Counted from the stretch's first letter, positions 1 to 10,498 are shown. The stretch: DNA of 51,453 nucleotides from Clostridium gasigenes (GCF_900104115.1 NZ_FNJM01000019.1:1-51453); one strand, 5' to 3'. Program-made: numbers and translations. The notes: generated by a model not told the origin, from the letters alone.

Positions 1-266
<266 letters not shown>

Positions 267-320
267 AATTTACAATAATTCATGTGCAATTTTCAGAGAA
301 CATTCTCTGTATTATAATAT

Positions 321-395
<75 letters not shown>

Positions 396-426
396 TTTTA
401 TTACTATAGATAATATAGATAATATA

Positions 427-456
427 GATAAGAATTAAATTCTTGTCTTTTTTTTT
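427..456 (+). terminator. Terminator of the rRNA/tRNA operon
   Basis: GATAAGAATT and AATTCTTGTC form a short stem followed by a run of nine T. It is preceded by a small triplication of ATAGATAAT (about 409-430). The stretch 457-673 is AT-rich; I see nothing in it beyond the expected promoter region of the next gene. Confidence 0.7.
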
Positions 457-673
457 GCAAAAAAATATATTAAAATTTATATAAAGATTATTATAAAAAT
501 ATATGTTAAAATTTACATAAATATGGTATATTAAATTCAAAATGTAACTTATTTGTAGTATTTAGTATTATATTTGTAATCATTTAAAAAGAATAGGCAT
601 ATATAATTATATTAAGATGTTTAATATAAAATAGTATAAGAAATAAAATAGTATGAGAGAAGTAGGGGTAAAA

Positions 674-1591
674 ATGAGAAATAGTGGAAAGCATAGTAAA
701 AGTATTATAAGAGATAAAAAAATATTCATATTATTAATAGTATTAATAATTGTTTCTTTAGCAGGAGTAACAATGTTTTCAGGTGGATTAAAAGCCAATA
801 TAGTTGATGCGAATGCAGAAACTATAGAAACTGAGAATAAAAATACAACAGAAGCAATCTCAAAAGAAGTAGTTTTAGATAATTCAGGATATTTACCATT
901 GGAAAAGGATATTAATGCAGATGATGCATCAATAGTATTACCAGAAACTATGTATAAATGGAATTTCAATAGAAAAGATGGAAAGAAAATTGTTTATTTA
1001 ACATTTGATGATGGGCCATCTACAGAAGTAACTACTCAAATATTAGATATACTTGATAGGAATAGTGTTAAAGCTACATTTTTTGTTCTTGGTAGTTCAA
1101 TTAAAAGTAATCATAAAGCTCCAAAAATATTAAAGCATATGGCAAAAAGCGGACATGCCATAGCAAATCATGGATATTCACATAAGTATAAAATTTTATA
1201 TCCAAATGGTGTTATAGATGTAAAAGCATTTATGAATGATATGGATATGAATTTACAGCTTTTAAGAGGTATTTTAGGACGGGATTTTAATACAAGAGTA
1301 CTTAGAATGCCGGGTGGATATGGGACATGGTATGGGGTTACACCCCTTAACGAAGCTTTAAAAGCAAAAGGATATTATCAAACAGATTGGAATTCACTTA
1401 ATGGAGATGCTGAAGGTAAACCAAAAAATCCACAGGAATTATTAGAAACTTTAAAGAAAACTATGTCAGATTATGATACGTTAATAGTATTAATGCATGA
1501 TACTGATGAGAAAAAGAATACTGTAGAATATCTACAAAGTGCAATAAATTATTTAAAATCACAAGGATTTGAATTTAAGACATTAAAATAA
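674..1591 (+). CDS. Secreted polysaccharide deacetylase (NodB/CE4 family)
   Basis: A 305-residue protein predicted to act at the cell surface as a metal-dependent deacetylase, probably on peptidoglycan N-acetylglucosamine as PgdA-type enzymes do. An N-terminal hydrophobic segment at about residues 17-38 anchors or exports it. The CE4 domain fills the second half. The TFDDGPS motif gives the catalytic base and metal Asp (about residues 112-113). ANHGYSH gives the two metal His (about 166 and 170). RMPGGYG and LMHD follow as later motifs. An ATG at 653 extends the frame by seven codons, but it has no ribosome binding site. The ATG at 674 has GTAGGGG upstream and is preferred. It is monocistronic, with its own terminator. 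The exact substrate is inferred. Confidence 0.85.
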   Translation: MRNSGKHSKSIIRDKKIFILLIVLIIVSLAGVTMFSGGLKANIVDANAETIETENKNTTEAISKEVVLDNSGYLPLEKDINADDASIVLPETMYKWNFNRKDGKKIVYLTFDDGPSTEVTTQILDILDRNSVKATFFVLGSSIKSNHKAPKILKHMAKSGHAIANHGYSHKYKILYPNGVIDVKAFMNDMDMNLQLLRGILGRDFNTRVLRMPGGYGTWYGVTPLNEALKAKGYYQTDWNSLNGDAEGKPKNPQELLETLKKTMSDYDTLIVLMHDTDEKKNTVEYLQSAINYLKSQGFEFKTLK

Positions 1592-1620
1592 TAGAGACGC
1601 ATTTTATGCGTCTCTATTTT
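1592..1620 (+). terminator. Terminator after the deacetylase gene
   Basis: A ten-base stem, TAGAGACGCA with TGCGTCTCTA, with a 5-nt loop, followed by T's. It starts right after the stop codon. Confidence 0.9.
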
Positions 1621-1774
1621 AATATCAGGTGATGCTAAGTTTCAAGCATTTTCAAAAAAATAATAAATAAAGTATAGTTAATATAAAAGCAAAAGAATAT
1701 ATTAGGGTATAATTTATAATAGAGTAAGATATAAGCAAAAAATATAAGTAAATGAGTGAGGTGGAGATTTTTAA

Positions 1775-2461
1775 ATGACTAAGATTTTATTGGTTGAAGA
1801 TGAAGTTAGTATAAGAGGATTTTTAAAAATAAATTTAATAAGAAATGAATTTGAGGTAATTGAAGCAGGAACTGGTGAAGAAGGAATAGAAAAAGCTATT
1901 AAAGAAAAACCTAGTATAGCTATATTAGATGTTATGTTGCCAGGAATTGATGGATTTCAAGTTTGTGAAAAGTTACGACTTGAGTATCCAGAAATGGGAA
2001 TAATAATGTTAACTGCTAAGGGGCAGGATATGGATAAAATAATGGGGCTTGAATATGGTGCTGATGATTATATTTTAAAACCATTTAATCCTATAGAAGT
2101 AGTATTAAGAGTAAAAGCTTTATTAAGAAGAGTAGGTAATGTTAATAGTAATAAAGATAAACTTATTAATGGACCGTTTATTATAGATCTATATTCTAAA
2201 AAATTATTAAAAAATCATGTAGAAATAGATGTGACACCTAAAGAATATGCATTAATAAAATTATTTATAGAAAACCCAAATAAGGGATTTAGTAGAGACG
2301 AATTACTAGACTTGGTTTGGGGGTATAGTTATTTTGGTGATTCAAAATTAATAGATGTTAATATAAGAAGACTTAGAGCAAAAATAGAAGAAAATTCATC
2401 GGAACCCAAGTATATTGAAACTATATGGGGGGTGGGTTATAGGTGGAAAATACTAAAATAA
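1775..2461 (+). CDS. OmpR/PhoB-family response regulator
   Basis: A 228-residue cytoplasmic two-component regulator. The receiver domain (about 1-118) has the acidic pair at E8/D9, the phospho-acceptor Asp52 in ILDVMLPGIDG, and the conserved Lys in ILKPF. The C-terminal winged-helix DNA-binding domain ends with the typical ETIWGVGYRW. The ribosome binding site is GAGGTGGAG. It is the first gene of a tight operon; its 3' end overlaps the histidine kinase gene by 19 bp, so the two are very probably translationally coupled partners. The target genes cannot be read from the sequence, but the operon itself, with its lipoprotein and TldD/TldE, is a natural candidate. Confidence 0.93.
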   Translation: MTKILLVEDEVSIRGFLKINLIRNEFEVIEAGTGEEGIEKAIKEKPSIAILDVMLPGIDGFQVCEKLRLEYPEMGIIMLTAKGQDMDKIMGLEYGADDYILKPFNPIEVVLRVKALLRRVGNVNSNKDKLINGPFIIDLYSKKLLKNHVEIDVTPKEYALIKLFIENPNKGFSRDELLDLVWGYSYFGDSKLIDVNIRRLRAKIEENSSEPKYIETIWGVGYRWKILK

Positions 2462-3867
2462 AAAATATTAAAATAAAAAGTATTAGAACTAAGCTAATAA
2501 AGGATTTTTTTATTGTTATATTTTCAACTATAGTTATTTTAGATGTATTTTTAATGGTATTTGTCAGAAAATATTACTATGATAATACTGAGCAATTATT
2601 AAAAAGCCAAATAGAAGTTTCGGCTAATTTTTATAGTAAGCATTTTTCAGCATCAACACTTATAGATAATATATATGATAATGTAGATTCATTCTGGAGT
2701 CAAAGTAATGCACAAGTTGAAATATTAGATAAGAATGGCGACTTAATAATGGATTCCATAGGAGTTAGAGATGATAATATATTAAAAACGGATGATATAG
2801 GGAAAGCATTACAAGGGCAAAGTGCAAGATGGGTAGGTAATGTTAGCTATTATGAAAATAAAGTAATGATAGTATCTCAGCCGCTTGTTTCAGATGGAGA
2901 GGTATTAGGTGTAATAAGATTTATTACATCCTTAAAAGATATCGATGGAACTATAAACACTATATTAATATTTTTCTTTAGTATTTCTATAGTAGTTTTA
3001 GGGATTGGAATATTACTTAGTATAGTTATAGCAAATAGCATAATAAATCCTATAAAATCATTAACTAAAGTAGCAGAAAAAATGGCTGGTGGAAATCTTA
3101 AAATAAGAAGTAATATACAAGACAATAATGAAGTTGGTAAATTAGCTGAAACTTTTAATTTAATGGCAGATGAATTAGAAAAAAGAGAGCAACTAAAAAA
3201 TGAATTTATATCATCAGTCTCTCATGAGTTAAGAACTCCTTTAACAGCAATAAAGGGATGGGCGATAACTTTAAATGATGAAACTACAGATAATGAAACA
3301 TTAAAAATAGGGTTTGAAATAATAGAAAATGAAACTGATAGATTAAGTGTTATGGTTGAGGAGCTTCTAGGATTTTCAAAACTTCTTAATGGGGAAATAA
3401 CCCTTAGAAGAACTAAGTTAGATTTAGATTTATTTGTTAATCATGTAGAAACATATATGGGACCGAGGGCAAATAGAGAAGGATTACTTTTTGAAGTTAA
3501 AATTTTAAATAGTTTAGGGAATGTATATATAGATAGAGATAGATTTAAACAAGTATTAATTAATATTTTAGATAATTCTTTTAAATTTACAGAGACCTTA
3601 GGAAAAATAAATTTAACAGTTAGTAAAGAACATAATAAAATAATATTTATTATTAATGATACTGGATGTGGAATAAGTGAAGAGGATCTACCTAAAGTAA
3701 AAGAAAAATTTTTTAAAGGGAAAAATTCTAAATCACAAAATGGAATTGGATTATCAATATGTGATGAGATTATAAGGTTGCATAAAGGAACTTTTAATAT
3801 AAAGAGTAAAATTGATGTAGGTACTGTTGTTGAAATAATTATTCCAACAACAAGTGAGGTAGAATAA
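2443..3867 (+). CDS. Membrane sensor histidine kinase (HAMP)
   Basis: A 474-residue partner kinase of the preceding regulator, starting at GTG behind GGGGGGTGGG. Two membrane helices (about 22-42 and 173-198) flank an extracytoplasmic sensor domain of roughly 130 residues. A HAMP linker follows (about 199-250), then a HisKA dimerisation domain with phospho-acceptor His261 in SVSHELRTPLTAIKGW. The HATPase domain shows the N box (INILDNSFKF), G1 (NDTGCGI) and G2 (NGIGLSI). The signal sensed is unknown. The next gene, a lipoprotein, starts only 2 nt after the stop and could be a sensory accessory. Confidence 0.93.
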   Translation: MENTKIKNIKIKSIRTKLIKDFFIVIFSTIVILDVFLMVFVRKYYYDNTEQLLKSQIEVSANFYSKHFSASTLIDNIYDNVDSFWSQSNAQVEILDKNGDLIMDSIGVRDDNILKTDDIGKALQGQSARWVGNVSYYENKVMIVSQPLVSDGEVLGVIRFITSLKDIDGTINTILIFFFSISIVVLGIGILLSIVIANSIINPIKSLTKVAEKMAGGNLKIRSNIQDNNEVGKLAETFNLMADELEKREQLKNEFISSVSHELRTPLTAIKGWAITLNDETTDNETLKIGFEIIENETDRLSVMVEELLGFSKLLNGEITLRRTKLDLDLFVNHVETYMGPRANREGLLFEVKILNSLGNVYIDRDRFKQVLINILDNSFKFTETLGKINLTVSKEHNKIIFIINDTGCGISEEDLPKVKEKFFKGKNSKSQNGIGLSICDEIIRLHKGTFNIKSKIDVGTVVEIIIPTTSEVE

Positions 3868-3869
3868 TT

Positions 3870-5339
3870 ATGAAAAAAATAGTATGTGGAATGTTACTAT
3901 TGATACTATCAATAGTAACTATAGGATGTAGTAAAGCAACTGCCGAAGATACAAGGGCAATAAAATCACCAACTAATAATTCTTTAAACATATATGGTAA
4001 ATGGAAAATTAAATCCATAAAAGTATTTGATAAAGAAATAAATGTATTTGAGGATATAGATAGTATTAATGGTAAGGAAATAGAATTTTCGAATGATAAA
4101 ATAAATTTTATAGACACTGTATATTTAAATCCAAGTTATAAATTGAAGGTAGTTGATAAGGATTATATTTTATCTTATGAGTCCAATATAAAAATAGAAG
4201 ATTTTATGGATGAAAAAGAAAAAAGAGATGTAATATCAATAATCTCAAATAATAATATGATTAGTGAATTTATATTAACAGAGAAAGATAAGGGCTATAT
4301 AATATATATGGGATCTTTAATAGAAGTATATAAAGTTAGTAATAATACTATACCTAATACAGATGATAAGATAATAAATGATAAAGTTAAGGATACTGCA
4401 GACATAAATTATTATGAAAGTGAAACAGGTGTAATGGTGGGATTAAAAACACCAAGAATAAAAAATGTAGATGGAACATTCACAAGTGAAGAGTATAGAA
4501 CCTTATGGATTTCTTTTAAAGATGGGAAATTAATGCCTATAGTAGAGAAAAAAAATATTATTTTTCCAAGAATTAATGGTATTTGGAGTTTAGAAAATAA
4601 ATTTTCAAAAACAGATAAACATTATCAAGAGTATTTTGAAGTAGGTTCAGTAGATAATAAAAATATATCTACTTATGAAATTATAAGCAATAAAGCTATT
4701 TTTAAAAATATAACATTTATAGGAAATAACTATATAGGAATAGAAGAATATAGTGGTGAAAACTTCAATAATATTTTCACTAATTATAAGGTTGTACCAA
4801 TAGATAATATAAATTCTAGTAGTGGATTAAAAATAGAGGAACTATATTCTAAGGATATAAATAATAAGTATGAAATAGAATATAAAAAGGCTTTAAATGA
4901 TATTTCACTAGATAAGCCAAGTAATACTTCTGATATTGATTATAATAATTTTACTGTAAAGAGAAAAGAGGGTAAGTGGCAGTTAGTAGGAAGTTTAGGT
5001 AGGGTGGATAAAAATGGAGAAAATGAAGAATATTTATTAAATTTAAGACCCAGTAATAAAATGTTAAATTATGATAACTTAATAATACCTTGGAAGATGT
5101 TAAAAGGGGATATTCCTTCTATAAGAGATGCATATATATCACCTAATCAAAGAATAGCAATTATTTTATTTGAAGATAATTTGGCAATTTATGAAATAAA
5201 GGATAAAATGTTAAAGGGGGCACCTTTAGCAAATATAAATATAGGTAATGAACAGGTAATAATGTCAGAATGGAGTACTGGTGGGTATGTAGAAAAATGG
5301 GCAAAAGTATTCAATGATGGAATAGATATAACAAATTAA
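3870..5339 (+). CDS. Lipoprotein of unknown function
   Basis: A 489-residue protein I cannot assign to a family. The N-terminus is a type II signal peptide ending in IVTIGC, so it should be lipid-anchored outside the membrane. Two stretches look like related beta-rich modules, each opening with a G-(K/I)-W motif (GKWKIKSI near residue 43 and GIWSLENKF near 236), a lipocalin-like appearance only. The rest is rich in Asn, Ile and Lys with no catalytic motif visible. It lies 2 nt after the histidine kinase and 12 nt before tldD, so it belongs to the same transcript. A signal-presenting or cell-envelope stress role is inference from position. Confidence 0.8.
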   Translation: MKKIVCGMLLLILSIVTIGCSKATAEDTRAIKSPTNNSLNIYGKWKIKSIKVFDKEINVFEDIDSINGKEIEFSNDKINFIDTVYLNPSYKLKVVDKDYILSYESNIKIEDFMDEKEKRDVISIISNNNMISEFILTEKDKGYIIYMGSLIEVYKVSNNTIPNTDDKIINDKVKDTADINYYESETGVMVGLKTPRIKNVDGTFTSEEYRTLWISFKDGKLMPIVEKKNIIFPRINGIWSLENKFSKTDKHYQEYFEVGSVDNKNISTYEIISNKAIFKNITFIGNNYIGIEEYSGENFNNIFTNYKVVPIDNINSSSGLKIEELYSKDINNKYEIEYKKALNDISLDKPSNTSDIDYNNFTVKRKEGKWQLVGSLGRVDKNGENEEYLLNLRPSNKMLNYDNLIIPWKMLKGDIPSIRDAYISPNQRIAIILFEDNLAIYEIKDKMLKGAPLANINIGNEQVIMSEWSTGGYVEKWAKVFNDGIDITN

Positions 5340-5351
5340 GGAGGGAATTAA

Positions 5352-6731
5352 ATGTTATCAAAAGATATTATTTCAAAAGTAATACAAAGATGTTTAATAA
5401 CAGGAGGAGATTTTGCAGAAATATTTGAAGAGGATACAATAGATACTACAATTAATATACTTGATGGAAAAGTTGAAAATTCTATTTCAGGTAGGAGCTA
5501 TGGTGTTGGAATAAGAATATTTAAAGGACTTAAAAGTGTATATACTTATACAAATAACAATAGTTTAACTTCACTTTTAGATGTTGCTCAAAAAGCGGCA
5601 TTAGCTTTAGGTGAAATAGGGGAAGAGGGCAAAATTATATTAAATAGCACTATAGTTATAAATAATAATCCTATAATATATCTTCCATCAACTATTGGGA
5701 TTAATAAGAAAATTAGTGTAATGAAAGTAGCCTATAATGGGGCTAAAAATTACAATAGCGAAATCACTCAAGTATCAGTAGGTTATTCTGATAAAGAGCA
5801 AAATGTATTAATTGCAAATTCAGAAGGTCTATATACAGAAGATAAAAGAGTTAGAACTAGATTATATATAAGTTCAGTAGCTTCATTTAATGGAGAAAAC
5901 CAAACTGGTACGGAAGGACCAGGAAGAAGTATGGGATTTGAAATATTTAATGAAATAGATCCAGAATACCATGGAAGAGAAGCCTCAAGAGTAGCACATA
6001 CTATGTTACATGCAGATAATTGCCCTGCTGGAAGAATGACAGTTGCAATAGACAATGGGTTTGGCGGAGTTATATTCCATGAAGCTTGTGGACACTCCTT
6101 AGAAGCTACAGCTGTTGCAAAGGGGAATTCAGTATTTACTGATATGATTGGAAAACAAATAGCATCAACTAAGGTAACTGCTATTGATGACGGTACAATA
6201 GCAAATGCTTGGGGTTCAACTAATATTGATGATGAAGGAAATAAAACAAGGAAAAACATACTAATAGAAAATGGTATATTAAAATCATATATGATAGATA
6301 AATTAAACGGTAGAAGAATGGGAGAAGAGTCAACTGGTAGTGGTAGAAGACAAAACTATAAATTTGCCCCAACTTCAAGAATGACTAATACTTATATTGA
6401 GAATGGAACTGATAGCACAGAGGATATTATAAAATCAATTTCAGATGGATTATATGCAAAGAAAATGGGTGGAGGTTCAGTTAACCCAGTAACAGGTGAA
6501 TTTAATTTTTCAGTATCAGAAGGATATATAGTTAAGAATGGAGTTATTCAGAAGCCTGTTAGAGGAGCTAGTCTTATTGGTAAAGGTAGTGATATTCTTA
6601 TGAATATAGATATGGTTGGAAACAACTTAAGCCGTGGTCAAGGAATGTGTGGTTCTTCATCAGGAAGTATACCAACAGATGTAGGGCAACCTTTAATTAG
6701 AGTAAAAGAAATCACTGTAGGTGGAAGGTAG
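5352..6731 (+). CDS. tldD: TldD-type metalloprotease subunit
   Basis: A 459-residue TldD/PmbA (U62) family protein. The zinc motif HEACGH is at about residues 243-248, the HExxxH signature of the active TldD subunit, followed by SLEATAV. The C-terminal half contains the conserved GGGSVNPVTGEFNF and SRGQGMCGSSSGS stretches. In the known TldD/TldE heterodimer, this subunit carries the catalytic metal and degrades unfolded or modified peptides inside the cell. The ribosome binding site is AAGGAGGG. It is followed after 8 nt by its partner gene. The physiological substrate in this organism is unknown. Confidence 0.93.
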   Translation: MLSKDIISKVIQRCLITGGDFAEIFEEDTIDTTINILDGKVENSISGRSYGVGIRIFKGLKSVYTYTNNNSLTSLLDVAQKAALALGEIGEEGKIILNSTIVINNNPIIYLPSTIGINKKISVMKVAYNGAKNYNSEITQVSVGYSDKEQNVLIANSEGLYTEDKRVRTRLYISSVASFNGENQTGTEGPGRSMGFEIFNEIDPEYHGREASRVAHTMLHADNCPAGRMTVAIDNGFGGVIFHEACGHSLEATAVAKGNSVFTDMIGKQIASTKVTAIDDGTIANAWGSTNIDDEGNKTRKNILIENGILKSYMIDKLNGRRMGEESTGSGRRQNYKFAPTSRMTNTYIENGTDSTEDIIKSISDGLYAKKMGGGSVNPVTGEFNFSVSEGYIVKNGVIQKPVRGASLIGKGSDILMNIDMVGNNLSRGQGMCGSSSGSIPTDVGQPLIRVKEITVGGR

Positions 6732-6739
6732 GTATAGAT

Positions 6740-8083
6740 ATGGAATTCAAGATTTTTATAGACGTGTTATTTAAAGAAGCTAAAAAAGTAGGGTTCGAAG
6801 AGTATGAAGTATATTACACTGATAGTGAAAGTTTAAGTATAAATATATATAAAGAAGAAGTTGATAAATATAAGTTAACTAATTCCTATGGATTATCATT
6901 TAGAGGAAAAATAGGAAATAAAATAGGGTATTCATATACACAAATTTTAGATAAAGATGCAATAGATATGATGATAAGAAATGCTAAAGAAAGTGCACTT
7001 GCAATTGAAAATAATGATATTCAATTTATATATGAAGGGGATAAGGACTATAAAGAAATAGAATCCTATTATACTGAATTAGAAAATATTAACCCGGAAA
7101 AATTAATAGAACTGGGAATGCAAATGGAAAAGGAGTGTAAATTATTAAGTGATAAGGTACACAACTTTAGTGCATGTGGTATTGGATATAGTAATTCAAA
7201 GTATGGAATAATAAATTCAAAGGGATTAAATTTAGAAAATAAATCTAATTTATTAACTGCATATGTATGTCCAATAATAAAGGATGGAGAAAACATGCAT
7301 GATGGTATGGGATATGCAGTTGCTACCTCTTTAAATGAAGTAAATCCTAAAAAAATAGCAGAGGATGGAGTTAAGGAAGCTTTATCAAAAATAGGGGCAA
7401 AATCAATACCTTCTGGAATTTATAAAGTTGTAATAAACAATGAAGCTATGGTTTCGATGTTATCTACTTATGCAGGTATATTTAGTGCAGATGCAACGCA
7501 AAAGGGACTTAGTTTACTTAAGGATAAGGAGGGGGAAGTAATAGCTAGTAGCATAGTTACATTAGTTGACGATCCTCATTTATATAAAGGATTAGGTTCA
7601 GTATCATTTGATGATGAAGGGGTTGCAACTTCTAAAACAGAATTAATTAAGTGCGGAGTTTTAAATACATTAATTCATAATTTAAAAACTGCAAATAAAG
7701 AAAATAAAACTACAACAGGGAATGGATTTAAGGCATCTTATGCATCACCAGTTGGAGTTTCACCAACAAACTTTTATATAGAACCTGGAGATAAAACTTT
7801 TGATGAACTATTAGAAGAGGTTGGGGAAGGGTTAATTATTACAGATTTTGCAGGCCTGCATTCGGGCGCAAATTCAATAACAGGAGATTTTTCATTAGCA
7901 GCCAAAGGTTTCTATATAAAGGATGGAAAAAAGACATTCCCAGTAGAACAAATAACAGTTGCAGGAAATTTCTTTAAGCTATTAAAAGATATAAATAGAA
8001 TAGGAACAGATTTGAAGTTCCCAATGAGTAGCGTTGGAAGTCCATCTGTTATAGTAAATGAATTATCAGTAGCTGGTAAATAA
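6740..8083 (+). CDS. pmbA: TldE/PmbA, partner subunit of TldD
   Basis: A 447-residue PmbA/TldE homologue without the HExxxH metal motif, as expected for the non-catalytic partner. Family features include the ANKENKTTTGNGFKASYASP region and the C-terminal GANSITGDFSLAAKGFYI and ITVAGN stretches. In characterised systems it forms a heterodimer with TldD and closes the proteolytic chamber. It is the last gene of the five-gene operon, ending at a strong bidirectional terminator. Confidence 0.92.
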   Translation: MEFKIFIDVLFKEAKKVGFEEYEVYYTDSESLSINIYKEEVDKYKLTNSYGLSFRGKIGNKIGYSYTQILDKDAIDMMIRNAKESALAIENNDIQFIYEGDKDYKEIESYYTELENINPEKLIELGMQMEKECKLLSDKVHNFSACGIGYSNSKYGIINSKGLNLENKSNLLTAYVCPIIKDGENMHDGMGYAVATSLNEVNPKKIAEDGVKEALSKIGAKSIPSGIYKVVINNEAMVSMLSTYAGIFSADATQKGLSLLKDKEGEVIASSIVTLVDDPHLYKGLGSVSFDDEGVATSKTELIKCGVLNTLIHNLKTANKENKTTTGNGFKASYASPVGVSPTNFYIEPGDKTFDELLEEVGEGLIITDFAGLHSGANSITGDFSLAAKGFYIKDGKKTFPVEQITVAGNFFKLLKDINRIGTDLKFPMSSVGSPSVIVNELSVAGK

Positions 8084-8133
8084 ACTGATAATAGTTAGAA
8101 TCTTTAATAATTATTAGTTGAAAATGCCTAAAG

Positions 8134-8167
8134 AAAAGGTGTGTCTAAAATTTAGACACACCTTTTA
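8134..8167. terminator. Bidirectional terminator between convergent genes
   Basis: AAAAGGTGTGTCTAAA paired with TTTAGACACACCTTTT, with A's on one side and T's on the other. It serves both pmbA (+) and the LTA-synthase-like gene (-). Confidence 0.92.
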
Positions 8168-8168
8168 A

Positions 8169-10028
8169 CTATTTAGCTAAGTAATTACTTCTTATCATTT
8201 TGTCTGAAAGATCTAAAATATTTAGATGCATTTCCTTTTCTTCTTCGGATAAACCCTCTTCAACTAGTGTATTATTAGTTAAAACCGAGAAAGATTTATT
8301 TGTATTAAGTAGATTTCTTCCAAGTGCAGTATGGGAATATTTTTCTGATGGAACGCCCATTGCATATAAAAGAGTTGGCATAATATCTATTTGTCCACCA
8401 ATTGTATCAAAGGTTTTTGGAGCTTCAATATCTTTATTCCATATTATAAATGGAACAGTAGGATGTCCAGTATCTTTATACCATTCTTCAGGGTTACTTA
8501 ATTTGTCTATACTATTGTTATAATATTTATGAACTCCAGTATGATCACCTTCAATAACTACTACAGTATTATCAAGTAATCCTTCTGAATCAAGTGATTT
8601 TAAGAAATTACCAATTGCAGCATCTGTATATTTAATGCTTTCAAAGTAGCCACCCATTTCATTATTAGCAAGTTCAGTATCAAGACCTAATTTCCTATAT
8701 TCATCAGGTAAATCAAATGGTCCGTGGCTTGTTAATGTAACTGTAAATGAATAGAAAGGATCTTTCATGTCTTTTAGTTTAGGAATCAGTTGTTTAAAGT
8801 AACTTTCATCACTTAAACCCATTCCTATTTCCTCATCCATATTAAATGAAAAATAATCAAGAAAGTTTTCGAAGCCTATACCTGTTAAACCACCAACGTA
8901 GTTCCAAAAGGATCCTTTATCGGAATGGATAGCAGCGGTTTCATAGCCAGTATCTTTTAATAATAAAGGAAGTGAATTATAAGTTGTGTTTGGATACCTA
9001 AAGAAGGTACTACCCCGTCTTAAAGGCAACATTGATGTATTTACCATTAAATCGCAATCAGAACTTGTACCTTCGTTTACTTGTTCATATATATTAGGGA
9101 AGTATAAGCCTGTATTTATTAAATTATCCATTACAGGAGTTAATTTTTGATTATTAACTTCTTTTCCAATAATAAAGCTTTCTAATGATTCTACTTGAAT
9201 AACTATTAAATTTTTATCTTTAAACATACCTGCGTATTTATTATCAGGTAAATTTTCTTGTTTGTTTTTAAAGAAATTATCAATTTCTAATTGTTCCTCT
9301 TTAGTTAATTCATAAGGCTTAGAATCTCTATAAACTGTATATAAGTCAAAAGCATGATATCCTACTGGAGAAAAGAATTTAGCTGTGTTAGTAGGGTCAT
9401 AATTAGAAAATATCCAAGCATTTTCAACTTCTTCATTATGTAAGATATATAAATTAAAAGGAACATATCCTACATAAAGAACTGTTATAATAATAGAAAT
9501 AACAAAACTAATAGGGGCTCTTCTTTTAACCTTTGTTATTAATTTTTTATTGAAGAATAGGAAAAGTCCCATAATAATAAAATCAATAAAAAATAGTACA
9601 TCATATTTACTAAACATAGATAGGATTGTTGCACCCATATTATCCATATTTGATGTCTGTGTTAGGAGAAGAGCAGATGGTAGTGTTAAGAAACCTCTAA
9701 AGTATCCTAAATCAGCTATTATTAGAACTGTTATAAAGAAATCGGTAGCAAATAAGTAAATAATTCTACCTTTTCCTTTAAATAATAATGCGAAGCTTAA
9801 AATAAAAAGCGTAAAAGCGTAATAATACATTAAAAAGCTTTTTGCAGTTGAATATCCTTTGTTAAAGTCAAAATCATAAGGATTTTCACTTGTTAAGAAA
9901 CCTTGAAATAAGATACTCTTAAGTACGATTGCTATTAATGGAATTATAAATAATATAAATCTAGCAAATCCTTCAATCCCTATTTTATTTTTGAAAAATG
10001 ATTTTATATTAATGAATAGTTTGTCCAT
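8169..10028 (-). CDS. Lipoteichoic acid synthase family protein (LtaS-like sulfatase fold)
   Basis: A 619-residue membrane enzyme predicted to polymerise glycerol phosphate from phosphatidylglycerol outside the membrane. About five helices lie in residues 20-200, followed by an extracytoplasmic sulfatase-fold domain. The metal and catalytic residues fall where expected: Glu280 in VESLES, the nucleophile Thr321 in NEGTSSD, and Asp495/His496 in EGDHTG. The ribosome binding site is AAGAGGTGAAT. It is convergent with pmbA and has no operon partner. Clostridial genomes often hold several paralogues, so whether this one makes the main polymer, a primer, or modifies another polymer cannot be decided here. 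Confidence 0.9.
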   Translation of the reverse strand: MDKLFINIKSFFKNKIGIEGFARFILFIIPLIAIVLKSILFQGFLTSENPYDFDFNKGYSTAKSFLMYYYAFTLFILSFALLFKGKGRIIYLFATDFFITVLIIADLGYFRGFLTLPSALLLTQTSNMDNMGATILSMFSKYDVLFFIDFIIMGLFLFFNKKLITKVKRRAPISFVISIIITVLYVGYVPFNLYILHNEEVENAWIFSNYDPTNTAKFFSPVGYHAFDLYTVYRDSKPYELTKEEQLEIDNFFKNKQENLPDNKYAGMFKDKNLIVIQVESLESFIIGKEVNNQKLTPVMDNLINTGLYFPNIYEQVNEGTSSDCDLMVNTSMLPLRRGSTFFRYPNTTYNSLPLLLKDTGYETAAIHSDKGSFWNYVGGLTGIGFENFLDYFSFNMDEEIGMGLSDESYFKQLIPKLKDMKDPFYSFTVTLTSHGPFDLPDEYRKLGLDTELANNEMGGYFESIKYTDAAIGNFLKSLDSEGLLDNTVVVIEGDHTGVHKYYNNSIDKLSNPEEWYKDTGHPTVPFIIWNKDIEAPKTFDTIGGQIDIMPTLLYAMGVPSEKYSHTALGRNLLNTNKSFSVLTNNTLVEEGLSEEEKEMHLNILDLSDKMIRSNYLAK

Positions 10029-10300
10029 AAATTCACCTCTTAAATATAATTAATATACTAGCATATTTACTAGTTATTTTTTGAATATGTTTTAAGCATA
10101 ATAAAAAAATATAACAAATTAAATAATAAGTAGTTATATTTTTTCGAAAGAACCTAAATAATTATAATATATAGATTATATTATAATTATGTCTAGAATA
10201 CAAATAGTAAACTATTAAGAATTTATATGTTTTTTGTATATACTGTAAGACAAAATAAAAATTAGAAATTAATAGATATTTTTATGTAGTTGTCTTTTTA

Positions 10301-10349
10301 AGTTCAAAAAATCATAAGAATCTTTGACTAGTTATTTATTTTATAATGC
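10301..10349. repeat. Dispersed palindromic repeat, degenerate copy
   Basis: Left arm GTTCAAAAAATCATAAGAAT is degenerate. Right arm TTTGACTAGTTATTTATTTT is close to the family consensus and is followed by TAATGC. Confidence 0.55.
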
Positions 10350-10443
10350 TTTATAGTTAATATATAAGAAGAATTATTAGATTTTATAATTGGTGGATAA
10401 GAGAATAAGAGATATAAAAATAAGATATAAGATATTTAAGTTT

Positions 10444-10498
10444 GGGAGCTGAAAGAAAATAACAAGAATATTACTGGCTATTTTTTTGAAATTCCCTT
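10444..10498. repeat. Dispersed palindromic repeat, short form
   Basis: It opens with GGGAGCTGAAAGAAAATAAC and closes with GGCTATTTTTTTGAAATTCC plus C, so the ends GGGA and TCCC pair across about 55 bp. It lies directly upstream of the ribosome binding site of the FAD oxidoreductase gene. Confidence 0.75.

Noticed and set aside
10322..10346. TTGACT with TATAAT as a promoter for the FAD oxidoreductase
   Set aside because: The spacer is only 12 bp, and the TTGACT belongs to the dispersed repeat arm.
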